A stretch of DNA of 64,000 bases from Gammaproteobacteria bacterium (GTDB lineage: Bacteria > Pseudomonadota > Gammaproteobacteria > Steroidobacterales > Steroidobacteraceae), in contig JANYHD010000039.1 of the NCBI GenBank assembly GCA_025359205.1, forward strand, positions 1 to 64,000, in the 5' to 3' direction. How positions within the stretch are numbered: position 1 is the stretch's first letter; each line of letters begins with the position of its first letter. The notes under the pieces are model-generated. The model saw nothing but the letters and a program-made list of their open reading frames with translations, had not been told where the DNA came from and did not search any database. Both the position numbers and the translations under genes were made by a program. Below, piece by piece: positions 51,438 to 60,209 of this stretch.

Positions 51438-51588
51438 GGAAATCTCCCGGGGCATGGTGCGGCAGAGCGCAGATCATACGCGGGACCGAAGTCAGCGCTA
51501 CCGCCGCCAGGGGCGATGCAACTTTTGCCGCGTGTCGTGCATCCAACAGGCCGGCAGGGCATCATTGCCTTCCAGCAAGGGGTACTTA

Positions 51589-53871
51589 GTGAGTCCATCC
51601 CGCCTGGCCAGTCTGGCCGCCCTGTCCTGGTTTGCGGCCGGCAGCGTCCACGCGATCACGATCGACGGCCGCCTCGACGAGCCCGTGTGGCGCCAGGCCC
51701 AGAGCTTCACGGACTTTCGCGTTACCGAGCCCCTCACCCGGGCGCCAGCCGCGCACGCCACCGAGCTGCTGATTCTGCCGTTGCCGGACGCGTTGTACGT
51801 CGGCATGCGCGCCGAGCATCCGCCGGACCAGCGTACGCACGGGCATTCGCCTCGCGACGCGCCGAACATGGACGCGGATCCTGCGATCCTGGTCATCGAT
51901 TTCGAGGGCCAGGGCAAGACCGCCTACGAATTCACCGTCACCATCAGCGGTTCGAAGCGCGACAGCATCATCCTCAACCAGTCCGACCTGTCGCGCGACT
52001 GGGATGCCGACTGGACCGCGCAGACCAGCGAAGACGCGCACGGCTGGAGTGCGGAATGGCGCATTCCCTGGTCGACCGCGCCCGAGGGCACGGTGCGCGA
52101 CGGCAAGCGCACCATTGGCGTATACGCGGCGCGCTACATCAAGCGCGAGTCGGTGCGTTACGCCTTTCCCGCGATCGAACTGCTCGGGGCCAACTTCGTG
52201 CGCGACTTCAAGCACATCGAGATACCGCATTACAACGCACCGACGCTCGACCTGTATCCCTATGCTTCGGTCACTCACGACACGCTAAGGGGCGCCACGC
52301 GTGGCCGTGCCGGCTTCGACCTGTTCTGGAAACCGAACGGGCGCAACCAGGTATCCGCGGCCGTGAACCCGGATTTCGGGCAGGTCGAGAGCGACGACCT
52401 GGTGGTCAATTTCTCCGCGATCGAGACCTTCTTCGAGGAGAAGCGGCCGTTCTTCACGCAGGGCCAGCAACTGTTCGATCTGCGCATGAGCACGCTGGGA
52501 ATCGATGTCAGCGACCGCCTGGTCAACACGCGTCGCATCGGCGCCGCTCCCGACGCCGGTGCGGAAGGTGCGAGCGACATCCTGGCAGCGGCCAAGTACA
52601 CGGGCATCAGCGGCGACCACGAGTACGGCGTGTTCGGGGCCCAGGAGCGCGATTCCCTGCTCGCGCAGGGACGGAGCTTCCTGGTCGGACGCTGGCGCCA
52701 CGTGCACAGCGATTTCAGCCTGGGCTACCTCGGCACTGCCACGCGCCATCCGACGCTGGGCCGCGACGCCTATGTGCACGCCGCCGACCTGAACTGGCGG
52801 CCTGCTCCCGGCCTCGCGCTCACCGGTCTCGCGTTGCTGTCCGACATCCACGCCAGCACGGCCGGCGGCAGCGTAACCGGCGGCAGCGCAACCGGCGGCA
52901 GCGCGCGCGGCTACGGCGGCTGGGCCCGGCTCGACTACCAACCCGGCGGCCGCTGGCAACACCAGTTGAGTGCCAGCTGGTTCGACCGGCGGCTGGACTT
53001 CAACGACCTGGGCTACCAGATACGCGCCGATCTTGCCGAAGTGAAGACCGACAGCCAGCTGTTCATCCGCCAGTATCGCCACGGTTCGATCGCCGACAAC
53101 GGCTACTGGCATCTAGCCCTCGACTACCCCTACACCTCGCATGGCGAGCGGCTGGTGGCGACCGACGAGTTCGGCCACTACTTCCAGTGGCGCAGCGGCG
53201 CGGGCAGTTACCTCTTCTACCTCCACGAGTGGCCGGGCTTCGACGACCTGCTGACGCGCGGCAACGGGAGCCTGCGCATGCCTGCGCGGCACAACTGGGG
53301 CATCGACTACCAGAGCGCGATACACGGCCGCTTCCGTTTCTATGCGGCTGCCTACGCAAAGGAGCAGGGCTTCACCTCCTACACGCACGAGTTGCAGCTC
53401 AAGCCGAAGTTCTTCGTGAACGACGACCTGAGCCTGGAGCTCATTCTCGACTATGCCGACAGTCCGAACTGGCTGATCTGGGTCGCGGGCCGGCAGGTCG
53501 GCATCTATCGCCGACAGGAGCTCAGCTCAAGCTTCGGCGCCAACTGGTATCCGACCTCGCGGCAGGAGCTGCGCCTGCGCATGCAGTGGGTAGGCCTGGC
53601 GGCACAAGCCCGCCAGGCCTACAACCTCGCCGCCGACGGCACGCCCGAGCCGGTTGGCGTGGTGCCAATCGACTTCACCGTCAGCACGCTGGGCCTGCAG
53701 CTGCGCTACCGCTACGAGTTTCATCCGCTCTCAGATCTGTACGTGGTCTACAGCCGCGGCGGTGACGGCTCGCTCGCCGACCGCAGCGAGACGCTGCGCG
53801 AGCAGTTCACGCGCGCCTGGAACCAGACCGATACCAGCCTACTGTTCGTCAAGCTGCGCTACAGGATCTAG
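51589..53871 (+). CDS. DUF5916 family protein (CBM9-like domain plus beta-barrel)
   Basis: A 760-residue exported protein. After a signal peptide (Trp-Phe-Ala-Ala-Gly-Ser-Val-His-Ala) a carbohydrate-binding family 9-like domain covers about 200 residues (ITIDGRLDEPVWRQA, WDADWTAQTSEDAHGWSAEWRIPW). The DUF5916 part follows with VNPDFGQVESDDLVVNFSAIETFFEEKRPFF (in part) and many alternating strands, ending in Arg-Tyr-Arg-Ile as outer-membrane barrels do. The start is a GTG at 51589 with AAGGGG before it. A Gly-Gly-Ser-x-Thr repeat lies near residue 430. Its ligand is unknown. Confidence 0.87.
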   Translation: MSPSRLASLAALSWFAAGSVHAITIDGRLDEPVWRQAQSFTDFRVTEPLTRAPAAHATELLILPLPDALYVGMRAEHPPDQRTHGHSPRDAPNMDADPAILVIDFEGQGKTAYEFTVTISGSKRDSIILNQSDLSRDWDADWTAQTSEDAHGWSAEWRIPWSTAPEGTVRDGKRTIGVYAARYIKRESVRYAFPAIELLGANFVRDFKHIEIPHYNAPTLDLYPYASVTHDTLRGATRGRAGFDLFWKPNGRNQVSAAVNPDFGQVESDDLVVNFSAIETFFEEKRPFFTQGQQLFDLRMSTLGIDVSDRLVNTRRIGAAPDAGAEGASDILAAAKYTGISGDHEYGVFGAQERDSLLAQGRSFLVGRWRHVHSDFSLGYLGTATRHPTLGRDAYVHAADLNWRPAPGLALTGLALLSDIHASTAGGSVTGGSATGGSARGYGGWARLDYQPGGRWQHQLSASWFDRRLDFNDLGYQIRADLAEVKTDSQLFIRQYRHGSIADNGYWHLALDYPYTSHGERLVATDEFGHYFQWRSGAGSYLFYLHEWPGFDDLLTRGNGSLRMPARHNWGIDYQSAIHGRFRFYAAAYAKEQGFTSYTHELQLKPKFFVNDDLSLELILDYADSPNWLIWVAGRQVGIYRRQELSSSFGANWYPTSRQELRLRMQWVGLAAQARQAYNLAADGTPEPVGVVPIDFTVSTLGLQLRYRYEFHPLSDLYVVYSRGGDGSLADRSETLREQFTRAWNQTDTSLLFVKLRYRI
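52864..52908 (+). repeat. Three tandem 15-bp repeats inside the DUF5916 gene
   Basis: The 15-base unit starting GGCGGCAGCG occurs three times in frame at 52864, 52879 and 52894, encoding Gly-Gly-Ser-Val/Ala-Thr/Arg. It forms a flexible loop between barrel strands and could vary in copy number by slippage. Confidence 0.7.
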
Positions 53872-53973
53872 CCATGTCACACTTATATGACGATCACCAC
53901 CGTGCCTGGCAGCGCCGCTTCGATACCAAGCGCCTCGCCGATCGCCTCGAGCAGCGGCTGTACCGCGAACGGC

Positions 53974-54477
53974 CTACGCTGGTGGGCGCCGAAACCGCCG
54001 GCGCAGCGCGATGATCCACACGATCACGGCCAGCAGGTAGGCGCCGAGGAAGATGCTGAAGCGGGTGTTGTCCAGCGAGGGCGGCACCACCGCGTTCGCG
54101 CTGACGACCAGCCAGTGCACGCCGCACAGGAATACGACGAGCAGCAATCCGAAGCAGCGCATGTGGCGCAGCAGGAACTCAATGGTCTGGCCGCGCTGGG
54201 CCGCGGATAGCCAATGCTCGCGGTTTGGCAGGTTGATGCGCGCGTTGGGCGAGCTGAGTACCCGCTCCAGCGCAAAATTCACCAGCCACGGCAACAGCAC
54301 CACGAATGCCAGCATGAAGCGCAGGTACGTGGAGTGCGTCATGTAGCCATTCGGTTCGCCCGTGGGACCAAAATGCGTCGCCACCACCGCTGGCAGGCGC
54401 TCGCTGGTCTGCCAGATGAACAGCGCCGCCAACGCCAGGGCCAGTAGCAACAGCGGCGAAGTCGAGGATCGCTTCAT
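53974..54477 (-). CDS. DUF1648 membrane protein
   Basis: A 167-residue inner-membrane protein with three or four hydrophobic segments. The N-terminal DUF1648 pattern is ERLPAVVATHFGPTGEPNGYM. Members accompany SdpI-like immunity proteins or stand alone; this one lacks an SdpI part. Function is unknown. Its ATG overlaps the carbonic anhydrase stop (ATGA), so the two are co-translated. Confidence 0.82.
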   Translation of the reverse strand: MKRSSTSPLLLLALALAALFIWQTSERLPAVVATHFGPTGEPNGYMTHSTYLRFMLAFVVLLPWLVNFALERVLSSPNARINLPNREHWLSAAQRGQTIEFLLRHMRCFGLLLVVFLCGVHWLVVSANAVVPPSLDNTRFSIFLGAYLLAVIVWIIALRRRFRRPPA

Positions 54478-55121
54478 TCACCCACCGCGGCGATCGCAGT
54501 GTGGTACACGGCCTGCGGATCCTGCGTCTCCACCACCGTCGTGTTCAGGTCGCGCAGCAGGCCGTCCTGCAGCCCATAGACCCAGCCGTGGATGGCGAGC
54601 TCCTGGCCGCGCTCCCAGGCATCGCGCACGATCGTCGTCTGGCACACATGCGCCACCTGCTCGATCACGTTGAGCTCGCAGAGCCGATCTCCGGCCGCCG
54701 CGTCGGCACCGCCCGCGGCGAGGCGATGCTCGTGCTTCTGGCGCACGTCCTGCACGTGGCGCAGCCAGTTGTCGGAGAGGCCGATGCGCTCGCGCCGGAA
54801 CGCGGCGCGCACGCCGCTGCAGCCGTAATGGCCGCAGACGATGATGTGGCGCACCTTCAGGATATCGACCGCAAACTGCATCACCGACAGACAGTTCAGG
54901 TCAGTGTGCACCACGAGATTCGCGACGTTGCGGTGGACGAACAGCTCGCCAGGCAGGAGCCCGACGATTTCATTGGCCGGCACGCGGCTGTCGGAACAGC
55001 CGATCCACAGGTACTCGGGCGACTGCTGGCGCGACAGCTTCTCGAAGAACTGCGGATCCTGCGCCCGGATGCGCTCCGCCCAGGCGCGATTGTTGTCGAA
55101 CAGCTGGCGTAGATTGCGCAT
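54474..55121 (-). CDS. can: Beta-class carbonic anhydrase
   Basis: Interconverts CO2 and bicarbonate. The 215-residue protein has zinc ligands in CSDSRVPANEIV and CGHYGCSGV, the FVHRNVANLV strand and the ending typical of the E. coli Can group (WVYGLQDGLLRDL). The ATG at 55121 starts MRNLRQLFDNNRAWAER as in relatives; an upstream start at 55184 is unlikely. It is divergent from the M13 peptidase gene. Confidence 0.95.
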   Translation of the reverse strand: MRNLRQLFDNNRAWAERIRAQDPQFFEKLSRQQSPEYLWIGCSDSRVPANEIVGLLPGELFVHRNVANLVVHTDLNCLSVMQFAVDILKVRHIIVCGHYGCSGVRAAFRRERIGLSDNWLRHVQDVRQKHEHRLAAGGADAAAGDRLCELNVIEQVAHVCQTTIVRDAWERGQELAIHGWVYGLQDGLLRDLNTTVVETQDPQAVYHTAIAAVGE

Positions 55122-55257
55122 GCAGGCCCATGTCTCACAAAACCGGTGTCGGCACTGTAACAGGAGGGCCGCCTTTACTGCCACGCACTGGCGGCCGGAC
55201 GTGCTGCCTCAGTATAGTTGCCGCTATCGCAATCCGGCCACGCCGAGGAGCTCCGCC

Positions 55258-57309
55258 ATGTACGGTCGCACAATCACGTTATTCGCCAGCGCGCTGCTGT
55301 TTTCGGCACTCGTGGCAGGCGGACCGCTCTATCCGCCCGCGGGCCTCGACCTGTCTGCCGTGGACACGACGACGCGCCCGGGCGATGATTTCTTCCAGCA
55401 CAGCAACGGTGCCTGGCTCGATCACATCGCGATTCCGGCCGACAAGCCGTTCATTACCGAGGCTCAGCGGGTGCGCGATCTCACCGAGGCGCAGCTGCAT
55501 GAGATCATCGACGCGGCCGCAGCGGGCGTTGCGCACCAGCCCATGACGCTCGAGGGCAAGGTCGGCGCCTTCTACAAGGCCTTCATGAACGATCCACGCC
55601 GCGAAGCGCTCGGCCTGCGCCCGATTGAGCCCGAGCTCGGCGCCGTGCGCGGCAGCAAGACGCGTACGCAGCTGGCCGCGATCATGGGCAAGTCGATGGC
55701 GGGCTTTGGCGGCAGCCTGTTCGCCATCAATATCGATGCGGACCTCAAGAACACCGCCCGCTATGCCGTGTACCTGTCGCAGTCGGGACTGTCGCTTCCC
55801 GATCGGGACTACTACCTCAACCCGGAATTCGCCAAGGAGAAGGCTGCACTGCGCGACTACGCAGCCCGGCTCCTGACGCTCGCGCACTGGCCGGCGCCGC
55901 AGGCCAACGCCAATGCGATCCTCTCGCTCGAGAGCCGCATCGCCGCCGCCAGTTGGACCAAGGCGCAGCAACGGGACCTGCCCAAGACCTACAACCCCTA
56001 CACGCCAGGTGATCTGCAGGCCTTTGCGCCCGGCTTCGCCTGGGCTGAGTTTCTCAAGGGCGCCGGGCTTGGCGGCAAACAGCGGGTCATCGTCTCCGAG
56101 CTGAGCGCCTTTCCGCAGCTCGCGCAGATTTTCGCCGACACCAGCCTCGACACGCTGCGCGCCTGGGCCGCCTACATGACGCTGGATACTGCCGCGCCCT
56201 ACCTGGACCGCACCTTCGCCGATGCGCGCTTCGCGTTCCGCGACCAGATGTTGCTCGGCATCAAGCAGCGGCCGGAGCGCTGGAAGGAAGGGGTGAAGGC
56301 GGTCTCCGGCGGCGACTGTCTTGGGGGCGGTGAGTGTTTTGGCACGCTGAACTGGGCCGTGGGGCAACTCTACACCGCGCGCAATTTTCCGGCCGCCACG
56401 AAGGCGGGCATCCAGGTGCTGGTCGCCGAGCTGATGGCCGCGTACCACAGGCGCATCGAACATCTGGACTGGATGGGACCCGAAACGCGCGCCGAGGCGC
56501 TGCGCAAACTCGACACCTATGTCGTCAAGGTCGGCTATCCCGACAAGCCGCGCGACTACTCAGCCGTCGTCGTCCGCGATGACGACGTAGTAGGCAACGT
56601 GCGGCGCGCCGCCGCCGCGGACTGGCAATTCCTCGTGGGCCGGAGCGATGGATCCGTGGATACCAGCGATTGGGCCATGACCCCGCAGACCATGGACGCG
56701 TACAACGGCTCGCTGCGCGACATCGTATTTCCGGCGGCGATACTGCAGGCGCCGTACTTCGACATCAACGCCGATCCCGCCGTCAACTACGGCGGCATCG
56801 GCGCCATCATCGGTCACGAACTCACGCACGGCTTCGATGACCAGGGCCGCACGCTCGACGCCAGCGGCGCGCTGCGCGACTGGTGGACGGCCGCCGACGC
56901 GGCGGCCTTCAAGGAACGCTCAGGCAAGCTCGGCGCGCAGTACGCCACGTACGAACCCGTGGCTGGCCTGCACATCAAGCCGGACCTGACGATGGGCGAG
57001 AATCTCGCGGACCTCGGCGGAGTCGCGATCGCGCTCGACGCTTACCACGCCTCGCTCCACGGCGTTGCAGCGCCGGTCATCGATGGACTCACCGGCGACC
57101 AGCGCTTCTTCCGCGCCTATGCGCAGAGCTGGCGCGGCAAGGGGCGCGATGATTACATCCGCCAGCTCACCACCAGCGACCCGCACTCGTATCGCAAGTA
57201 CCGCGTCAACGGCGTGGTGCGCAACATCGATGCCTGGTACGAGGCATTCAACGTGCAGCCGAGCGACAAGCTGTATGTCGAACCGGAAAAGAGGGCGCGC
57301 ATATGGTAA
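55258..57309 (+). CDS. M13 family (neprilysin/PepO-like) zinc peptidase, exported
   Basis: A 683-residue peptidase. A signal peptide of about 20 residues is followed by the M13 opening PGDDFFQHSNGAWLD. The zinc motif HELTH is near residue 520 (GHELTHGFDDQG), with the third ligand in GENLADLGG. The substrate-contacting Asn-Ala-Tyr/Phe-Tyr motif is changed to Asp-Ala-Tyr-Asn (DAYNGSLRDIVFPA). GAGGAG precedes the ATG at 55258; the frame is open much further upstream through the carbonic anhydrase region but not credibly. The next gene overlaps its end. Confidence 0.93.
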   Translation: MYGRTITLFASALLFSALVAGGPLYPPAGLDLSAVDTTTRPGDDFFQHSNGAWLDHIAIPADKPFITEAQRVRDLTEAQLHEIIDAAAAGVAHQPMTLEGKVGAFYKAFMNDPRREALGLRPIEPELGAVRGSKTRTQLAAIMGKSMAGFGGSLFAINIDADLKNTARYAVYLSQSGLSLPDRDYYLNPEFAKEKAALRDYAARLLTLAHWPAPQANANAILSLESRIAAASWTKAQQRDLPKTYNPYTPGDLQAFAPGFAWAEFLKGAGLGGKQRVIVSELSAFPQLAQIFADTSLDTLRAWAAYMTLDTAAPYLDRTFADARFAFRDQMLLGIKQRPERWKEGVKAVSGGDCLGGGECFGTLNWAVGQLYTARNFPAATKAGIQVLVAELMAAYHRRIEHLDWMGPETRAEALRKLDTYVVKVGYPDKPRDYSAVVVRDDDVVGNVRRAAAADWQFLVGRSDGSVDTSDWAMTPQTMDAYNGSLRDIVFPAAILQAPYFDINADPAVNYGGIGAIIGHELTHGFDDQGRTLDASGALRDWWTAADAAAFKERSGKLGAQYATYEPVAGLHIKPDLTMGENLADLGGVAIALDAYHASLHGVAAPVIDGLTGDQRFFRAYAQSWRGKGRDDYIRQLTTSDPHSYRKYRVNGVVRNIDAWYEAFNVQPSDKLYVEPEKRARIW

Positions 57310-57893
57310 GCAAGCGCATCACGATCATCGACGGGCACCCAGACTCGGACCAGTTGCACTATGTGCATGCGCTTGCCGATGCCTACGAGCGCGGCGCAAG
57401 GGAAGCGGGTCACGAAGTGCGGCGCATCGCGGTTGCCGACCTGAAGCTGCCGCTGCTGCGCAGCGCGCGCGATTTCCAGTCCGGCAAGCCGAGCGCGGCG
57501 GTACGCCGCTGCCAGGAAGAACTAGCCTGGGCGCAGCATTGGGTCATCCTCTACCCGCTCTGGCTCGGTTCGATGCCGGCGATGCTCAAGGGATTCTTCG
57601 AGCAAGTGGCGCGCCCTGGTTTCGCATTCAGCGCCGCGCGCGGCGGCGAACGTGCGCACCGGCTACTCGTCGGCCGGTCCGCGCACGTGTTTGTAACCAT
57701 GGGGATGCCTGGGTTCTTCTACCGCTGGTACTACCGTTCGCACAGCCTCAAGAGCCTGGAGCGGAATATCCTCGCGTTCATCGGCATAGCGCCGGTGCGC
57801 TCGAGCATCGTCGGCATGGTTGAGGGCGTCAGCGCCGCGGTGCGGAAGAAATGGCTGCTGCGAGCACGCGCACTGGGCACGCGCGCCGCCTGA
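57303..57893 (+). CDS. NAD(P)H-dependent oxidoreductase, flavodoxin-like fold
   Basis: A 196-residue quinone-reductase-type flavoprotein of the KefF/NQO1-like family. It begins TIIDGHPDSDQLHYVHALADAY, has the flavin-contacting HWVILYPLWLGSMPAMLKGFFEQV and a VFVTMGMPGFFYRWYY segment. Two-electron reduction of quinones or similar compounds is expected. It starts seven bases inside the M13 gene, indicating coupling, although no functional connection is evident. Confidence 0.88.
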   Translation: MVSKRITIIDGHPDSDQLHYVHALADAYERGAREAGHEVRRIAVADLKLPLLRSARDFQSGKPSAAVRRCQEELAWAQHWVILYPLWLGSMPAMLKGFFEQVARPGFAFSAARGGERAHRLLVGRSAHVFVTMGMPGFFYRWYYRSHSLKSLERNILAFIGIAPVRSSIVGMVEGVSAAVRKKWLLRARALGTRAA

Positions 57894-57947
57894 AAGTGGC
57901 CGGCAGCCATCGCGCGAGTGTAAACCTGTCCTAGGGCACGCCCGCCG

Positions 57948-58319
57948 TCAGGGCACGCCCGCCATGCGGTCGTGCGCGACGAAGAACTTGCGCGCCAGCG
58001 CCACGAGCTGGCCATCACTGGGATGATCGACAGTTTCCCAGCCGGCAATACGTGGCACGAGTGCAGGCCGATGCTTGTCGAGGTAGTGACGAAAATCGGC
58101 CTGCGCCTTGTGCGAGCCGGTCACCAGCACTTCCTTGATGTCCGTCAGCGCATCGCAGACCTCGCCGAAGAACTCGTGCTCGGTGCGCACCTTGCTGCCG
58201 TGCTGGCGCGTATGGTGAATGTGAGCCTTGATCTTTTGCACCTGCGTCGAATCGGACTCCAGGTGCATGACCTGTGCGTGCTGGTGATCGACCCACAAAA
58301 TTGCGTGCAGATTCGACAT
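57948..58319 (-). CDS. Small protein of the 'translational machinery' (eRF1 domain 2-like) type
   Basis: A 123-residue His-rich soluble protein: LHAILWVDHQHAQVMHLES, HIHHTRQHGSKVRTEHEFF, EVLVTGSHKAQADFRHYLDKH and the ending WETVDHPSDGQLVALARKFF. I recall similar proteins annotated as translational machinery protein, with a fold like the middle domain of release factor eRF1. Function is not established. It appears to be a single-gene unit, separated by about 90 bases from ggt upstream. Confidence 0.6.
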   Translation of the reverse strand: MSNLHAILWVDHQHAQVMHLESDSTQVQKIKAHIHHTRQHGSKVRTEHEFFGEVCDALTDIKEVLVTGSHKAQADFRHYLDKHRPALVPRIAGWETVDHPSDGQLVALARKFFVAHDRMAGVP

Positions 58320-58409
58320 GGACCCACTCCCGGAAGTTTCGAGATTCGCGTTTCAGTATAGACTTGGCCGGAACGCCGCGACGCCGCATCCCCACGTATT
58401 GACAATTGC

Positions 58410-60209
58410 CTACCAGCCCACGGCCGCGCCGTCCTTGCGATGATCGGAGCCGGCGCGGTAGTAGCCTCCGGGCGGCGCCGGTGTGTACAGGATGGCCTGG
58501 TAGCCCCCCATGTCGTCGCCGTTGCCCTTGACGACCTTGTGCCCACGCGCCGTGAGCTGCGCGCCCACAAGGGCGTAGAGTTGTGACTCCATTTCGAGCG
58601 TGTTGCTGTCCTGGAAATGCTGGAAGCGCGCCGCATCACTGGCGAGCTGCAGGTTAGCGCCCAGGTCGATCATGTCCACCAGCACCTGCATGTGCCCCTG
58701 TGCCTGCATGCTCCCGCCCATCAGGCCGAAGGCCATGAGGGGCTTCCCGTCCTTCATCACGAAGGCGGGAATGATCGTGTGGAAGGGGCGCTTGCGCGGC
58801 GCAATGATGTTCGGGCTGGCGGGATCGAGCGAAAACAGCGCGCCCCGATCGTGCAACACGAAGCCGTAGCCTGGCACCGTGATGCCGGAGCCAAGCGCGT
58901 CATAGACACTGTAAATGAGAGACACCATGTTGCCCCAGCGATCGGCAGTGGTGAGGTAGACCGTGCCGCCCTGTTGCTGGTGGTGCGTAGCCGGCACGGC
59001 CGCGTGCGCCGGATCGATGCGTCCGCACTGCGCGGCCGCATAATCCTTCGAGATCAGCTTTTCGACGGGCACACTCGCAAAACGCGGATCGGCGTTGTAG
59101 CGGTTGAGATCGTCGAAGGCGATCTTCTTGGTCTCGACCAGCAGATGCCAGTAGTCAGGCGAAGTCGGCCCCAGCTTCGCGAGCTCGAAGCCGAGCCGCG
59201 GCGCGCAGGCCTCGAGTATGTTCAGCTCCTCGAGCACCGCGAAGCCCTGCCCGTTCGGCGGCAGTTCGTAGACATCGTAGCCGTGGTAGTTGGTGCTGAG
59301 CGGCGTCACCCATTCCGCGTGATAATCGGCGAGGTCCGCCGCAGTCATGGTACCGCCGAGCGCCGTGGATTTCGCGACGATGGCCTTCGCAATCTCACCC
59401 TTGTAGAACGCGTCGCGGCCATGTTGCTGCAGCGTGCGCAAGGCCCGCGCGAGATTGGCGTTGCGAAAGACGCCGCCGGGAGTGGGCAGGCTGCCGTGCG
59501 AATAGTAGGTGTCGAGCGTGTCGGCGTCCGAACGCACCTGCTTGTTGTAGGTGTAGGTGTCGGCCATCTCCGCGGCCACGCGCTGCGACCAGGGGAAACC
59601 CTGCTCGGCCAGCTCCACCGCCGGCTGCAGGACCTTTTTGAAATCCATGGTGCCGGCGCGGCGCAACAGCTGGTCCCAGCCCTCGACCGCGCCGGGCACA
59701 TCGACGGTGAGGATGCCAAACTCGGGCATGCCCGTAGCCGCATCGTAGTCCTTGGCTTTGAGCCGCGCCGGCGTGGCGCCTGTGGCCGCCCAGCCGCTGG
59801 CGTTGATGCCGATGAGCCGGTGCTCTTTCGCCACGTAGACAATCGCGAACATGTCGCCACCGATGCCCGCGCTCTCCGGTTCGACGACATTGAGTACTGC
59901 CGCAGTGGCAATGGCCGCGTCGATTGCGTTGCCGCCCTGCTGCAATATCCGCAAGCCCGCCTGCGCTGCCAGCGGGTGACTGGTACTGACCATGCCGTTG
60001 CTTGCCATGATTTCCGAGCGGCTTTGCGCCAGCCACCCCTCGGCCCGATCGCCGCGCACGGCGCTGCAGGCCAGTGGCAGTGTGGCGCCGGATTGCGCAT
60101 TGCAGGTCGAGAGCGTAAGCGTTGACTGCGCAGGCAGTCGCGCGGGTGATAGCAACAGACACCAAAGCGCGAGCGCACAGACGCGCTGGGGAAAGACTGG
60201 ATTGATCAT
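58410..60209 (-). CDS. Gamma-glutamyltransferase family protein, second paralog
   Basis: A 599-residue exported N-terminal-nucleophile hydrolase. A signal peptide ends near ARLPAQS. The self-processing Thr is in QQGGTVYLTTADRWGNMVS, the binding segments are KRPFHTIIPAF and MGGSMQAQGHMQVLVDM, and the body matches the branch that includes cephalosporin-acylase-like GGTs rather than the enzyme at 36940-38745. Its ATG overlaps the stop of the S9 peptidase gene (four bases), so both are made together, suggesting peptide and gamma-glutamyl-compound breakdown. Confidence 0.9.
   Translation of the reverse strand: MINPVFPQRVCALALWCLLLSPARLPAQSTLTLSTCNAQSGATLPLACSAVRGDRAEGWLAQSRSEIMASNGMVSTSHPLAAQAGLRILQQGGNAIDAAIATAAVLNVVEPESAGIGGDMFAIVYVAKEHRLIGINASGWAATGATPARLKAKDYDAATGMPEFGILTVDVPGAVEGWDQLLRRAGTMDFKKVLQPAVELAEQGFPWSQRVAAEMADTYTYNKQVRSDADTLDTYYSHGSLPTPGGVFRNANLARALRTLQQHGRDAFYKGEIAKAIVAKSTALGGTMTAADLADYHAEWVTPLSTNYHGYDVYELPPNGQGFAVLEELNILEACAPRLGFELAKLGPTSPDYWHLLVETKKIAFDDLNRYNADPRFASVPVEKLISKDYAAAQCGRIDPAHAAVPATHHQQQGGTVYLTTADRWGNMVSLIYSVYDALGSGITVPGYGFVLHDRGALFSLDPASPNIIAPRKRPFHTIIPAFVMKDGKPLMAFGLMGGSMQAQGHMQVLVDMIDLGANLQLASDAARFQHFQDSNTLEMESQLYALVGAQLTARGHKVVKGNGDDMGGYQAILYTPAPPGGYYRAGSDHRKDGAAVGW

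Noticed and set aside
50532-53765. A 1077-codon open frame overlapping the binding-protein and DUF5916 genes
   Set aside because: It is a shadow frame produced by GC-rich third positions. It crosses two genes with clear domains and has no recognisable protein pattern of its own.
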